NCBI RefSeq assembly: GCF_016862675.1
Contig: NZ_BONK01000010.1
Span: 124,001 to 188,000, forward strand
Origin: Cellulomonas chitinilytica
Lineage (GTDB): Bacteria; Actinomycetota; Actinomycetes; Actinomycetales; Cellulomonadaceae
Length of the DNA: 64,000 nt
Direction: 5' to 3'
Part shown: positions 16,418-26,076 of the stretch, piece by piece
Numbering within the stretch: the first letter of the stretch is position 1
How the letters are laid out: every line of letters starts with the position of its first letter
Made by a program: the position numbers and the translations under genes
The notes under the pieces: model-generated
What the model saw: the letters and a program-made list of their open reading frames with translations, nothing else
Told to the model about the DNA's origin: nothing
Database searches by the model: none

Positions 16418-18571
16418 TCAGGGCACCGACAGCGAGACGACCAGCGGCAGGTGGTCGGACTCCCGCGGGTCGGTCGGCACCGTCGCCGCCAGGAACGTCA
16501 CCCCCTGCCCGAGCACCCAGTCGATCCGTTCGGTCGGGTCGGTGCTGGGCTCGGTGAGCGCGTGCGGGTCGCCGACGACGTCGACGGCGCTCACCCAGCC
16601 GGCGTCCTCGAGGAGCGTGAGCTCGGGCGAGCCGGGCGTCGCGTTGAGGTCCCCGGCCAGCACCGCGGGGCCCGTGACGGGCTCGGCGGCGAGCAGCGCG
16701 TCGAGCTGGTCGAGGCGGGTCGGCGTGTTCTCGGCACGGTGCTGCAGGTGCACGGACGTCACGCGGACGGGAGCGCCGCTCGCGGTCGTGATCGTCGTCG
16801 ACAGCGCGGACCGATCCTGCGGGCCCGCGCCGTACGGCAGGGGGTGCACGGCGACGTCGGTCAGCCCCGAGCGGGCGAGCACCGCGTTGCCGAACTGGTG
16901 GTCGGCCGCGGGCGCGAACCGGATGGTCATGCCGAGCCTGCGGGCGAGCCACGTCGCGACGTCCGCTCCGCCGCCGAGGACCCAGCCACGCTCGACCTCC
17001 TGCAACGTCACCACGTCGGGGTCCTGCGCCTCGATGGTCCGCGCGACCGCCTCGAGGTCCACGGCGGTCAGCGGGGAGACGCCGTAGTGGAGGTTCCAGT
17101 CGACGAGCGTGAGCGTGTCGTCGGCGGCGCGCGCCGGGACGTCGGCCCCCGTCGTGGTCGTCGTCGACGGCCACAGGCCGACCAGCGCCAGCACGACGGC
17201 AGGCAGCAGCAGGAGGCGCACCGAGCTGACGCGCGCGGGCATCCGCTCGTGCGGGGTCCGGGCCGCTCCGGGGGTCCGGCGGCGCAGCCCGGTCAGGGCC
17301 AGCACGACCGCGGCGGCGACCACCACCCACGCGTTGTCGAACCCGAGCGGGACGTCGTAGTCGAGCATGTACAGCAGCAGCGGCCCGATCACCCCGAGGC
17401 CCGTGACCGCCGCCGCCCCGACGGTCCGGGGGATGCCGGGCGGCGCGGGGCGGTGGGCGCTGAGCGCCCCGGTCAGCACGATGCCGACGACGACCTCCAG
17501 CACGGCGACCGCGACGAGCGCGGCCGGGCCGGAGACGAGCAGGGCGACGGCCGTCGCCACCACGAGCAGCACGGCCGCGGCGACCCGGACGGCTGCCGGC
17601 CACGGGTCCGGACGCAGCAGGAGCCACGCGCCGGTGGTGCTGCCGAGGACGAGCACGAGGCCGGCGATCCCCAGCGCCACGCCGGACTGGGACGCGGCGA
17701 ACGCGGGGTTGGCGAGGATCATCGCGACGAGGGCGAGGAACGGCCCGAGCGCCCAGAGCCGGCGCGGCCGGCCCGTCGCCTCCACCCCCGCGACGTCGGC
17801 ACGGTCGGGTTCGTCGACCGCATCGACCGCATCGACCGCGCCGACGGTCCCCGGGCCGCCGGTCGCGTCGGCCGCCCCGCCGGGGCGTGGTGCGTCACCC
17901 GCCCCCCGGGGGCGGCGCGGCTGCACGAGCGCACGGGCGGCACCGAGCGGTGCGACCGCGACGACGGCCGCCGTCAGCCAGCCGACGGCGCCGGACCGCC
18001 ACACGGCGTCCCACGTGCCGAGCACGAGCTGGAGCCCCACGGACAGGCCGATCCCGACGACGAGCCCGATCGAGGCCTGCCGGCCCCCGGCGGTCCGGCC
18101 GGCGACGAAGGCCACGGCGAGCGTGAGGACACCGACGGCGAGGGCCACGGTCACCAGCCCGACGACGTCCAGCACGAGCCCGTCGAGCGCCTGGAGCGCC
18201 AGCCGCGCGACGGCGAGCACCGCGACGCCGACCAGCAGCGTGCGACCGCCCGGCACACCCGACCGGCGACCGGTGAGGACCAGCAGGGCGGCCGCCACGA
18301 CGCCCGCGCCTGCGTACGTCCCGAGCGCGGCGACGCCGGCCGCCGCCGTGCTGACGCCGAACCAGCGGTCGAGGAACGGGCCGCTGGCCCGGACGAGCTC
18401 GACGCCGAGCACGGTCAACGACGCGACGAGCCAGACCCGGGTCGGCACGCCCGCGTCGGGCGGCGCCAGGCGGCGCGCGGACCCCGCACCGGGGTCGCCC
18501 TCGACGGTGTCCCTGGTGGTCCGGCGCAGCCGGCGAGGCGGTCGCGGGTGTCCGTCCGGGGTCGTCGTCAC
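16418..18571 (-). CDS. Polytopic membrane protein with C-terminal endonuclease/exonuclease/phosphatase domain
   Basis: A 717-residue fusion. After a basic Pro/Arg-rich N-terminus, roughly the first 450 residues contain about ten hydrophobic helices. The C-terminal part (about 470-717) is an EEP-fold domain with the expected sequence marks: TLVDWNLHYG (start of fold), PDVVTLQEVERG (metal-binding Glu), AGDLNATPGSPEL (catalytic Asp/Asn) and SDHLPLV (catalytic Asp-His). The domain is predicted to sit next to the membrane, and could hydrolyse a phosphodiester or phosphoester, for instance of a lipid; the substrate is not known. Start GTG 18571 follows TAGCGT by six bases, a leaderless arrangement, so it is probably transcribed separately from efeUOB upstream (81-bp gap). 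Confidence 0.85.
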   Translation of the reverse strand: MTTTPDGHPRPPRRLRRTTRDTVEGDPGAGSARRLAPPDAGVPTRVWLVASLTVLGVELVRASGPFLDRWFGVSTAAAGVAALGTYAGAGVVAAALLVLTGRRSGVPGGRTLLVGVAVLAVARLALQALDGLVLDVVGLVTVALAVGVLTLAVAFVAGRTAGGRQASIGLVVGIGLSVGLQLVLGTWDAVWRSGAVGWLTAAVVAVAPLGAARALVQPRRPRGAGDAPRPGGAADATGGPGTVGAVDAVDAVDEPDRADVAGVEATGRPRRLWALGPFLALVAMILANPAFAASQSGVALGIAGLVLVLGSTTGAWLLLRPDPWPAAVRVAAAVLLVVATAVALLVSGPAALVAVAVLEVVVGIVLTGALSAHRPAPPGIPRTVGAAAVTGLGVIGPLLLYMLDYDVPLGFDNAWVVVAAAVVLALTGLRRRTPGAARTPHERMPARVSSVRLLLLPAVVLALVGLWPSTTTTTGADVPARAADDTLTLVDWNLHYGVSPLTAVDLEAVARTIEAQDPDVVTLQEVERGWVLGGGADVATWLARRLGMTIRFAPAADHQFGNAVLARSGLTDVAVHPLPYGAGPQDRSALSTTITTASGAPVRVTSVHLQHRAENTPTRLDQLDALLAAEPVTGPAVLAGDLNATPGSPELTLLEDAGWVSAVDVVGDPHALTEPSTDPTERIDWVLGQGVTFLAATVPTDPRESDHLPLVVSLSVP

Positions 18572-18652
18572 GGCCGCACGCTACTCCGGCCGCACGCTGC
18601 TCCGGCCGGTCGGCGCCGCCCGGGTGATCGTGCGCGGGCGGTCGCGGCCCGG

Positions 18653-20110
18653 TCAGGCGAACAGCGCCTCGCCGACGAACGGGCCGTCGTCGGTCGCCGC
18701 GGGTGTGCCGTCGGCACCGAGCGGGAGCGACCCGTCGGGGACCCCCGGCGGCACGGCGAACAGCCCGGACCCCGTGTGCTCCAGGTACTCCATGAGCCCG
18801 TCCTGGCTGGAGAGCTGCGTCTGCATCGGGATGTAGTGCGTGCGCGGGTCCCGCACGAACGCCAGGAAGAACAGCCCCGCGTCGAGCCGGCCGAGGGAGT
18901 CGTTGCCGTCCGTGAAGTTGTACCCGCGGCGCAGCATCCGCACGCCCGCGTTCTGGTCCGGGTGGGCGAGCCTGACGTGCGAGTCGACCGGGATCAGGGG
19001 CGCGCCGCCGCGCCCGGTGCGGGCGAAGTCGGGCTCGGTGTGCTCCTGGCCGCCCGACAGCGGTGCGCCCTCGCCCTTGGTGCGGCCGACGAGGCCTTCC
19101 TGCTCCCGCAGCGACGTGCGGTCCCACGTCTCGATCCGCATCCGGATGCGGCGGGCGACCAGGTAGCTGCCGCCGGTGAGCCACGTGGAGTCCGTGGTGT
19201 CCTGCGCGGCCGCGCCGGCGGGGACCCAGACGTGCTCGTCGAGCGCGTCCGTCTCCTCGGCCTTGACGTTCGCGGTGCCGTCCTTGAAGCCGAACAGGTT
19301 GCGGGGCGTGCGCTGGCTCGTGCTGGTCGACGACGTCCGGCCGTACCCGAGCTGGGTCCAGCGGATCGTGGCCGCGCCGAACGCGGCCCGGGACAGGTTG
19401 CGGATCGCGTGGACCGCGACCTGCGGGTCGTCCGCGCACGCCTGGACGACGAGGTCGCCGTCGCTGCGGGCCGGTTCGAGGTTGTCGACGGCGAAGTGCG
19501 GGAGCTCGACGAGCCCGCCGGGGAGCTTGCCGGCGAGGCCGAACCGGTCGGTCCCGGGGGACCCGTCGGGTCCGGGCGTCCCCACGAACAGCGACCGGCC
19601 GAACCCGAACGTGATCGTCAGGCCGGCGGGCGGCACGTCCGCCGCCTCGCCGGTGTCGTCCGGCGGGGCGTCGTACGGCCCGGAGGCGGGGCCGTACGGG
19701 CCGGCCGACAGGCCCTGCGTGAGCCGGGCGGCGATCGTCGTCCACCGGCGCAGGAGGGCCACGAGCTCGTCGCGCGACGTCGTGGTGACGTCGAACGCCG
19801 CGAGGTAGAGCCGGTCCTGCGCCGGTGTGACGATGCCGGCCTGGTGCGTCCCCGTGAACGCGTACGTGCCGGGGCCCGACGACACCGGCGCCGCGGCCGT
19901 CGCCGGCTCGGCGACCCCCGTGGCACGGGCCAGCCCGAACCCCGCGGCGACACCGGCGGCGATCCCGCCGCCGAGCCCGAGCAGGGCCCGACGGGACATC
20001 GCGGGGCCGCGCCCCGTCGGGGCCGAGGTCGCGACGTCGGGCGCGTCGGCGGCCCGACCGGCGGCGAGGCCGGGCGTCGGGTCGTCGTGCGGGTCCGTGG
20101 GGGCGGACAC
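18653..20110 (-). CDS. efeB: EfeB, Tat-exported Dyp-type haem peroxidase
   Basis: A 485-residue DyP peroxidase, the periplasmic/extracytoplasmic partner of the EfeUO iron uptake system, proposed to oxidise ferrous iron or release iron from haem. A twin-arginine signal lies at about 38-65 (SRRALLGLGGGIAAG), exceptionally far from the N-terminus. The family GxxDG motif is GFKDGTANV (274-282), and the proximal haem His is in HVRLAHPDQN (about 375). The GTG start has CAGGAG seven bases upstream; the internal ATG at residue 38 would give a shorter, more usual Tat signal and cannot be excluded. It lies 30 bp after efeO in the same operon. Confidence 0.93.
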   Translation of the reverse strand: MSAPTDPHDDPTPGLAAGRAADAPDVATSAPTGRGPAMSRRALLGLGGGIAAGVAAGFGLARATGVAEPATAAAPVSSGPGTYAFTGTHQAGIVTPAQDRLYLAAFDVTTTSRDELVALLRRWTTIAARLTQGLSAGPYGPASGPYDAPPDDTGEAADVPPAGLTITFGFGRSLFVGTPGPDGSPGTDRFGLAGKLPGGLVELPHFAVDNLEPARSDGDLVVQACADDPQVAVHAIRNLSRAAFGAATIRWTQLGYGRTSSTSTSQRTPRNLFGFKDGTANVKAEETDALDEHVWVPAGAAAQDTTDSTWLTGGSYLVARRIRMRIETWDRTSLREQEGLVGRTKGEGAPLSGGQEHTEPDFARTGRGGAPLIPVDSHVRLAHPDQNAGVRMLRRGYNFTDGNDSLGRLDAGLFFLAFVRDPRTHYIPMQTQLSSQDGLMEYLEHTGSGLFAVPPGVPDGSLPLGADGTPAATDDGPFVGEALFA

Positions 20111-20140
20111 AGGCGGCTCCTGGTGGTGTGGTGTCGCGGG

Positions 20141-21346
20141 TCAGGCGCCCGTGACGGTCGCGGTGAGCTGCGACAGCGGCTCGGACAGGGCGTCCACGGC
20201 CGCGGCGAGCTCCTTGACCTGCGCCTCGGTGAGGTCGGTGTAGGAGGTGAACCCGGTCTCGACCGAGCCCTGCGCCGTGAGCAGCGTCTGCAGGTCGGTG
20301 AACCGCTGCGTGAGCTCGTCCGCGAGGTCGGCGTCCTTGGCCGTCACGACGTCACCGAGGACCTCGAACGCGACGCGCGCACCGTCGACGTTCGCCTGGA
20401 AGTCCCACAGGTCGGTGTGCGACCAGATCTCCTCCTCGCCGGTGACCTTGCCGGTCGCGACCTCGTCGAGGAGCTCCTTGGCGCCGTTCGCGATCTGGAA
20501 CGCCTCGAACGTGAACTGCGGGTCGGTGACCTGCTCCTGGAGCTTCGCGGTGTTCGCGACGATGTCGTCCGCGGCGGCCTTGCGCTGCTCCGGGGTCAGG
20601 GGCGTGTAGGTGACCCCGCCGTTCGCGTCGGGTGTCGGCTGCCACAGGTCCTTCTCGACGAGGTGCCAGCCCGTCCACGTCTGACCCTCCTCGAGGTCCG
20701 CCTCGCGCAGGTCGAGCAGCGGGTCGAGGTCGCCGAACGACTCCGCGACGGGCTCGACGCGCTCCCAGTGCACGCGCGTGGCGGCGTAGAGGTCGCGGGC
20801 CTTCGCGTCGTCACCGGCGGCGTAGGCATCGGCGAACTCCTGCGTGGCGGCGACGAGCGCGCCCACCTGGTCCTTCACGTAGGCGACGTACTGGCTCTCG
20901 GCCGTGGCGAGCTGCTCGGCGGCGTCGCCCGTCGGCGTGACGGCAGAGCCCGAGTCGGTCACCGTGAACTCGGCACGGATGCCGTCGCCGACCATGCCGG
21001 GCTTGCACGACGTCCAGTAGGTGCCCGGGCGGACCTGCGCGACGAGGTCCCGGCTCAGGCCGGGTCCGATGTTCTCGACCTCCGCGACGACCCGCAGGCC
21101 GTCCTCGCCGAGCAGGTAGAACTCCGTGACGTCGTCGCCGTCGTTGGTCACCGAGAACGTCACCGGACCCGCCGCCACGGACGACGCGGACACCTCGCAC
21201 GCGTCGGCGGTGGAGCGCACGGTGAGCGGCCCGGTCGAGGCCGCCCCGCTCGCGCCGTCGCCGGACGTGTCGTTCGGGACGCAGGCGGCGGTGAGCGGCA
21301 GGACGAGGGCGGCCAGCGCGAGCGCGGTGGCGGAGCGGCGGGACAT
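20141..21346 (-). CDS. efeO: EfeO, iron-uptake cupredoxin/M75 protein
   Basis: A 401-residue exported metal-binding protein of the EfeUOB ferrous/ferric uptake system. An N-terminal signal peptide carries a lipobox-like LTAAC (about residue 21), so the protein is probably a lipoprotein. A cupredoxin-like domain (about 35-135) is followed by the helical M75 (imelysin) domain with the characteristic HxxE-type motif HWERVEPVAESFGDLDP. The ATG has GAGGAG about 6 bases upstream. The gap of 101 bp from efeU is longer than expected within an operon but contains no obvious second iron box. Confidence 0.94.
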   Translation of the reverse strand: MSRRSATALALAALVLPLTAACVPNDTSGDGASGAASTGPLTVRSTADACEVSASSVAAGPVTFSVTNDGDDVTEFYLLGEDGLRVVAEVENIGPGLSRDLVAQVRPGTYWTSCKPGMVGDGIRAEFTVTDSGSAVTPTGDAAEQLATAESQYVAYVKDQVGALVAATQEFADAYAAGDDAKARDLYAATRVHWERVEPVAESFGDLDPLLDLREADLEEGQTWTGWHLVEKDLWQPTPDANGGVTYTPLTPEQRKAAADDIVANTAKLQEQVTDPQFTFEAFQIANGAKELLDEVATGKVTGEEEIWSHTDLWDFQANVDGARVAFEVLGDVVTAKDADLADELTQRFTDLQTLLTAQGSVETGFTSYTDLTEAQVKELAAAVDALSEPLSQLTATVTGA

Positions 21347-21447
21347 CGGACTCCTCGGGAGCGTTCAGGTGCGGGTGCGCTGCGCGCACGCCGACGGTGG
21401 TCGGTGCGGGGTGACGGCGGCGGGGGACGAGCCCGACGCCCGGGGGA

Positions 21448-22335
21448 TCAGCGGGCCACGGCGGCGTCGGCCGCGGCGGCCGGGACGGTGGCCGGTGCGG
21501 CGGCCTGGACGGGACGGGCCGGCGGCTTCGCCCAGGCGATGCGGACGAAGAACCACATGGTCGGGATCACGTACGCGACCCACACGACCGCCTGGAGCCA
21601 GGTGGTGGCCGGCGTGAAGTTGAAGACGCCCTTCGCGAGGGTGCCGTACCAGCTGGTCGGCGGGACGGTCGACGAGACGTCGAAGGCGAGGTTGTTCAGG
21701 CCCGGCAGGATGCCCGCCTCCTGGAGGTCGTGCACGCCGTACGACAGCACGCCGGCGGCCACGAGCACGAGGAACATGCCGGTCCAGCCGAAGAAGAGCC
21801 GCAGGTCGACCTTCACCGCGCCCTTGTAGAGCAGCCACGCGAGGACGACCGCGGTGGCCAGGCCGAGGGCCGCGCCCACGATCGGGCCGGTGGTGCCCGA
21901 CTCGCCGCTCGTCGCCTGCGCGCCCGCCCACAGGAACAGGGCCGTCTCGAGGCCCTCGCGCCCGACGGCCAGCAGCGCCATGACGACCACGGCCCGCTTG
22001 CCGGCGGCGACCGCGTCGTCGAGCTTGTGCTGCAGGTCCGACTTGAGGTGCCGCGCCGTGCGCGCCATCCAGAAGATCATCCAGGTGATGAGCCCGACGG
22101 CGAGGATCGACAGCGTGCCGCCGATGGCCTCCTGCGCCTCGAACGACAGCCCCTGCGGGCCGAACGTGAGGAGCGCGCCGAACGCGAGCGACGCGGCGAC
22201 CGCGATGGTGACGCCGACCCAGAGGGTCGGGAGCAGGTCCCGGCGTCCGGTGCGGACGAGGTAGGCGACGAGGATCGAGACGACGAGCGCGGCCTCGAGG
22301 CCTTCGCGGAGTCCGATCAGGTAGTTCGCGACCAT
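21448..22335 (-). CDS. efeU: EfeU, FTR1-family iron permease
   Basis: A 295-residue inner-membrane permease with seven hydrophobic helices. Two REGLE motifs, the iron-binding signature of the Ftr1/EfeU family, are present: GLREGLEAALV near the N-terminus and VGREGLETALFLWAG in the middle. It is first in the efeU-efeO-efeB operon. The ATG has GGAAG about 8 bases upstream. A DtxR/IdeR-like box at 22403-22421 lies 67 bp ahead of the start, so expression should rise when iron is scarce. The C-terminal tail is Ala/Pro rich. Confidence 0.95.
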   Translation of the reverse strand: MVANYLIGLREGLEAALVVSILVAYLVRTGRRDLLPTLWVGVTIAVAASLAFGALLTFGPQGLSFEAQEAIGGTLSILAVGLITWMIFWMARTARHLKSDLQHKLDDAVAAGKRAVVVMALLAVGREGLETALFLWAGAQATSGESGTTGPIVGAALGLATAVVLAWLLYKGAVKVDLRLFFGWTGMFLVLVAAGVLSYGVHDLQEAGILPGLNNLAFDVSSTVPPTSWYGTLAKGVFNFTPATTWLQAVVWVAYVIPTMWFFVRIAWAKPPARPVQAAAPATVPAAAADAAVAR

Positions 22336-22402
22336 GGTGTGCTTCCGTCGGTGGGGCGCGGCACCGTGCGCAGCGGACCCGCGGCGGGTGGTGCGGTGGC
22401 GG

Positions 22403-22421
22403 TGAGGACAGGCTTACCTCA
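22403..22421 (-). promoter_or_regulatory. DtxR/IdeR-type iron box upstream of efeU
   Basis: Read on the minus strand the 19 bp are TGAGGTAAGCCTGTCCTCA. Against the IdeR/DtxR consensus TWAGGTWAGSCTWACCTWA, 15 of 19 positions agree, including AGG..AGCCT and CCT. The site sits 67 bp upstream of the efeU start and nowhere near another gene start except the downstream end of the NUDIX gene. Iron-dependent repression of efeUOB is inferred. Confidence 0.75.
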
Positions 22422-22492
22422 CCGTGCGGTGACGATACTCCCCGCCGGCGGTGCCGCGCGACGGTCGTCCGAGGATGCCCGTGTGAGCCTCG

Positions 22493-23083
22493 TCATGCGG
22501 TCGACGGGTCGCCCGGCGTCCCACCCGTCGGGGTGTGCCCGTCCCGGGAGGGTGCGTCGCCCGTCGCCCAGAGGCGTCGCCGCAGGTCCGGCCACGCGTC
22601 GGCGAACGCCGGCAGCAGCGCCAGGCCGTCGACGTCCTCGACCGCCACCCAGCGCACCTCGACGCTCTCCGCGTCCGTCGCCGACGGCTCCACCGGGGCC
22701 AGCTCGTCGGCGAGCACGGTCGTGTACGACCAGTCGGGGTGCGCGAGCACGCTGGTGCCCCGCACCCGCACGGCCGACGGGGCGATCCCCGCCTCCTCCG
22801 CGGCCTCCCGCAGCGCGGCGTCCTCCGCCGACTCGTGCGGCGTCCGGGCACCGCCCGGCAGGCCCCACGTGCCGCCCTGGTCGCTCCACGGGGCGCGGTG
22901 CTGCAGCACGACGGCGACGGGGCGACCGTGCGCGTCCCGCCGCGTCAGCAGCAGGCCGGCCGCGCCGTGCAGGCCCCAGTGCCGACGGCCGCACGCGCAC
23001 TCCACCCAGCCGTCGCCGGGCTGGCGGTGGTGCCGCACACCCGGGGGAGGGCCGCTGGTCACGTCGTCCGGTGGCGCGGTCAT
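22493..23083 (-). CDS. NUDIX hydrolase
   Basis: A 196-residue pyrophosphohydrolase with a complete NUDIX box: GGARTPHESAEDAALREAAEEAGI matches Gx5Ex7REUXEExGU (seen in pieces GGARTPHES and REAAEEAGI). A CxCGRRHWG motif near the N-terminus (ECACGRRHWGLHG) is a feature of some actinobacterial NUDIX proteins. ATG 23083 was chosen; an upstream TTG at 23113, four bases after the accA3 stop, would add ten residues and has GGAGG inside its own first codons, so the start is uncertain. The gene is closely coupled to accA3 and probably its operon partner. The nucleotide substrate is unknown. Confidence 0.87.
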   Translation of the reverse strand: MTAPPDDVTSGPPPGVRHHRQPGDGWVECACGRRHWGLHGAAGLLLTRRDAHGRPVAVVLQHRAPWSDQGGTWGLPGGARTPHESAEDAALREAAEEAGIAPSAVRVRGTSVLAHPDWSYTTVLADELAPVEPSATDAESVEVRWVAVEDVDGLALLPAFADAWPDLRRRLWATGDAPSRDGHTPTGGTPGDPSTA

Positions 23084-23117
23084 GCGCGGCTCGGCCGACG
23101 TGCGGTCCTCCAACGGG

Positions 23118-24932
23118 TCAGCCGACGATCTCGCAGATCGCGGTGCCGGCGCTCACGCTCGACCCGACCCCCGCAGCGAGCCCGGTGACGGTCCCGGCGC
23201 GGTGCGCGACGAGCGGCTGCTCCATCTTCATCGCCTCGAGCACGACGACCAGGTCGCCCTCGGCGACCTGCGCACCCTCCGCGACGGCGACCTTGACGAT
23301 CGTGCCCTGCATCGGCGACGCGAGCACGGTGCCGTTGCCGGGGGCCGCCTTCGCAGGGCCACGACGCACGGGACGACGGGCGGCCGGGCCGCGCGAGCCG
23401 GCACCGCCCGGACGGGCAGGTCCTCCGGGGCCGCGCCCCAGCGCCAGCGCGGCGGGCAGGACGACCTCGAGGCGCTTGCCCCCGACCTCGACGACGACGC
23501 GCTCCAGCGTCGCGGGCTCCTCGTCGTCCTCGGTCGGGGCCGGCGCCGGGGCCGCGGCGAGCTGCCCGAGGCGGTCGGCGAACTCCGTCTCGATCCAGCG
23601 GGTGTGCACGCCGAACGGCTGCTCCGGGTCGGCCGGGGCGAACTCGGGCGCGTCCAGCACCGCCCGGTGGAACGGCACCACGGTGGGGATGCCGACGACC
23701 TCGAGCTCCGCGAGCGCCCGCCGTGCACGCGCGAGCGCCTGCGGGCGGTCCGCACCCGTGACGATCAGCTTGGCGATCATCGAGTCGAACATGCCGGACA
23801 CGGTGTCGCCCTCGACGACGCCCGAGTCGACCCGGACGCCCGGACCGGCCGGGAACCTCAGGGTGGTGATCCGTCCCGGGGCGGGCAGGAACCCGGCGCC
23901 GGGGTCCTCGCCGTTGATGCGGAACTCGATCGAGTGGCCGCGCGTCTCGACGCGGTCGTAGCCCAGGGGCTCGCCCTGCGCGACGCGCAGCTGCTCCCGG
24001 ACCAGGTCGATGCCGCTGATCTCCTCGGTGACCGGGTGCTCGACCTGGAGCCGCGTGTTGACCTCGAGGAACGAGATGGTGCCGTCGACCCCGACGAGGA
24101 ACTCGCACGTCCCGGCGCCGACGTAGCCGGCCTCGCGCAGGATCGCGATGCTCGACTCGACGAGCTGCTTGTGCTGCGTGTCGCTGAGGAACGGCGCGGG
24201 CGCCTCCTCGACGAGCTTCTGGTGGCGGCGCTGCAGGGAGCAGTCACGCGTCGAGACGACGACGACGGTGCCGTGCTCGTCGGCGAGGCACTGCGTCTCG
24301 ACGTGCCGCGGCTTGTCGAGGTAGCGCTCGACGAAGCACTCGCCGCGACCGAACGCCGCGACGGCCTCGCGGGTGGCGGACTCGAACAGCTCGTCGATCT
24401 CGTCGACCGTGCGCGCCACCTTGAGGCCGCGACCGCCGCCGCCGAACGCCGCCTTGATCGCGACGGGCAGCCCGTGCTCCGCGACGAACGCGTGGACCTC
24501 GGCCGGCCCCGCGACGGGGTCGGGGGTGCCCGGGACCAGGGGGGCGCCGGCGCGCTGCGCGATGTGCCGGGCGCTCACCTTGTCGCCGAGCGACTCGATG
24601 GCCGACGGCGGCGGGCCGATCCACACGAGACCGGCGCCGATCACGGCGCGCGCGAAGTCGGCGTTCTCGGCGAGGAAGCCGTACCCCGGGTGCACGGCGT
24701 CCGCGCCGGCCCGGCGCGCCACGTCGAGGAGCTTGGCGATGTCGAGGTACGTCTCGGCCGCGCGGGCGCCGCCCAGGGCGAACGCCTCGTCGGCCGTCCG
24801 GACGTGCAGCGCCTCCCGGTCGGTGTCGGCGTAGACGGCGACGGAAGCGATGCCGGCGTCCCGGCAGGCACGGGCGATGCGGACGGCGATCTCACCGCGG
24901 TTGGCGATGAGGACCTTGGAGATGGCGGGCAC
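23118..24932 (-). CDS. accA3: Acyl-CoA carboxylase alpha subunit (biotin carboxylase + biotin carboxyl carrier)
   Basis: A 604-residue subunit that carboxylates biotin with bicarbonate and ATP. The biotin carboxylase domain (1-450) has [19 protein letters not shown] at the N-terminus, the ATP loop [10 protein letters not shown] and the [15 protein letters not shown] catalytic motif. A linker of about 60 Pro/Ala residues leads to the BCCP domain, whose biotin site is EAMKM with the acceptor lysine at about 569. Together with AccD and AccE at 28.6-31 kb it should form an acetyl/propionyl-CoA carboxylase; BirA at 31.2 kb would biotinylate it. The 243-bp upstream gap contains its promoter; TACAAAT-like bases lie on the minus strand near 25024-25030 but no clear -35. 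Confidence 0.96.
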   Translation of the reverse strand: MPAISKVLIANRGEIAVRIARACRDAGIASVAVYADTDREALHVRTADEAFALGGARAAETYLDIAKLLDVARRAGADAVHPGYGFLAENADFARAVIGAGLVWIGPPPSAIESLGDKVSARHIAQRAGAPLVPGTPDPVAGPAEVHAFVAEHGLPVAIKAAFGGGGRGLKVARTVDEIDELFESATREAVAAFGRGECFVERYLDKPRHVETQCLADEHGTVVVVSTRDCSLQRRHQKLVEEAPAPFLSDTQHKQLVESSIAILREAGYVGAGTCEFLVGVDGTISFLEVNTRLQVEHPVTEEISGIDLVREQLRVAQGEPLGYDRVETRGHSIEFRINGEDPGAGFLPAPGRITTLRFPAGPGVRVDSGVVEGDTVSGMFDSMIAKLIVTGADRPQALARARRALAELEVVGIPTVVPFHRAVLDAPEFAPADPEQPFGVHTRWIETEFADRLGQLAAAPAPAPTEDDEEPATLERVVVEVGGKRLEVVLPAALALGRGPGGPARPGGAGSRGPAARRPVRRGPAKAAPGNGTVLASPMQGTIVKVAVAEGAQVAEGDLVVVLEAMKMEQPLVAHRAGTVTGLAAGVGSSVSAGTAICEIVG

Positions 24933-25175
24933 GGCTCACCGTAACGCGCACCGCGCGCCTGACCGCGGCGCACGGACCCCACGCCCGCAAGATTGGGGAA
25001 CCGCCCAACCGCGACCCGGCCGCATTTGTAGGAACCCGACGACGACATCGTGGCGAATCGCCCCGCACACGTCCTCGGTTGTCCGGTGACGACAACGTTC
25101 GCCACACGGACGGGCGTCCACGGTGCCCGGCCACGGCCGGCCCAGGGCCGCCGCCCGGCGTGCCCGTCAGGAGGG

Positions 25176-25871
25176 TCAGGCGTGGTCGCGCCAGAGGCTC
25201 GGGATCGTCACGCCGATCTCCCCGAGCAGCTCGCGCAGCAGCGGCAGGCTCAGGCCCACCACGCCGTGGTGGTCGCCTTCGATCCGCTCGACGAACGGGC
25301 CGCCCAACCCGTCGACCGTGAACGCCCCGGCCACCGCGAGCGGCTCGCCCGTGCGGACGTACGCCGCGATCTCGTCGTCGGACAGGTCCGCGAAGTGCAC
25401 GACCGTCGAGGACGTCGCGCCCAGCGTCCCGCCGGTGCCCGCGCCGCCGTCGCCCGTCGTGCGCTCGTCGACGAGCCAGTGCCCGGTGTGCAGGGTGCCG
25501 GTGCGGCCGCGCATCGCCTGCCAGCGGGCCACGGCGTCGTCCGCGTCGAGCGGCTTGCCGAGGATCTCGCCGTCCAGCTCGAGCATCGAGTCGCAGCCGA
25601 GGAGCAGCAGCTCGTCGTCCGCGTCGTCCGCGTCGAGCCCGAGCCGTTCCGTCAGCTCACCCTCGGCGAGCGCCCGTGCGACGTCCTCGACCTTCGCCTG
25701 CGCGAGCACCAGCACCGCGTCCGCCGGGTCGAGGTCGCCGAAGCGGGCCCGGGCCGCCTCGAGCACCGCGACCTCGTCGACGGCGGAGACCGAGACGAGC
25801 GGGTCGATGCCGGCCGCGAGGAGCGTGGCGCGGCGGGCGGGCGAGGCGGAGGCGAGCAGCAGACGGGTCAC
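25176..25871 (-). CDS. maf: Maf-family nucleoside triphosphate pyrophosphatase
   Basis: A 231-residue house-cleaning pyrophosphatase acting on modified or non-canonical dTTP/UTP-type nucleotides. The N-terminal SASPARRATLL motif, the CDSMLELDGEILGKP segment and GAFTVDGLGGPFVERIEGD are the Maf signatures. The GTG at 25871 is chosen because translation starts directly at the family N-terminus (VTRLLLASASPARR) and TAGGCT lies eight bases upstream, as in leaderless actinobacterial genes; an upstream GTG at 25907 would add 12 unconserved residues. Sitting between carboxylase genes matches the accD5-accE5-maf-accA3 order in mycobacteria. Confidence 0.93.
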   Translation of the reverse strand: MTRLLLASASPARRATLLAAGIDPLVSVSAVDEVAVLEAARARFGDLDPADAVLVLAQAKVEDVARALAEGELTERLGLDADDADDELLLLGCDSMLELDGEILGKPLDADDAVARWQAMRGRTGTLHTGHWLVDERTTGDGGAGTGGTLGATSSTVVHFADLSDDEIAAYVRTGEPLAVAGAFTVDGLGGPFVERIEGDHHGVVGLSLPLLRELLGEIGVTIPSLWRDHA

Positions 25872-26076
25872 GAACCGCGAGCCTAACGAACGGGCGCAGC
25901 GGTGCACGGTCGGGCGAGGGCGGCGCGGCGGTGCGTCCGCGGGAGGGTGCGCGGGTGCCGGGGCGGATCAGGACCTCGGTCCAGCCCCGTGTCACAGGTC
26001 AGCGCGGCACAATGGGCGGCTGGTGGAGCGACGACGCGGCACGGACCGGGTCGCGGACGGCAACGAAGGAGACGCT

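Noticed and set aside
16376-21829. A 1817-residue open frame on the plus strand opposite EEP, efeB and efeO
   Set aside because: It is Arg/Gly/Ala rich with no domain, lies antisense to four well supported genes, and arises from the GC-rich third positions of those genes.
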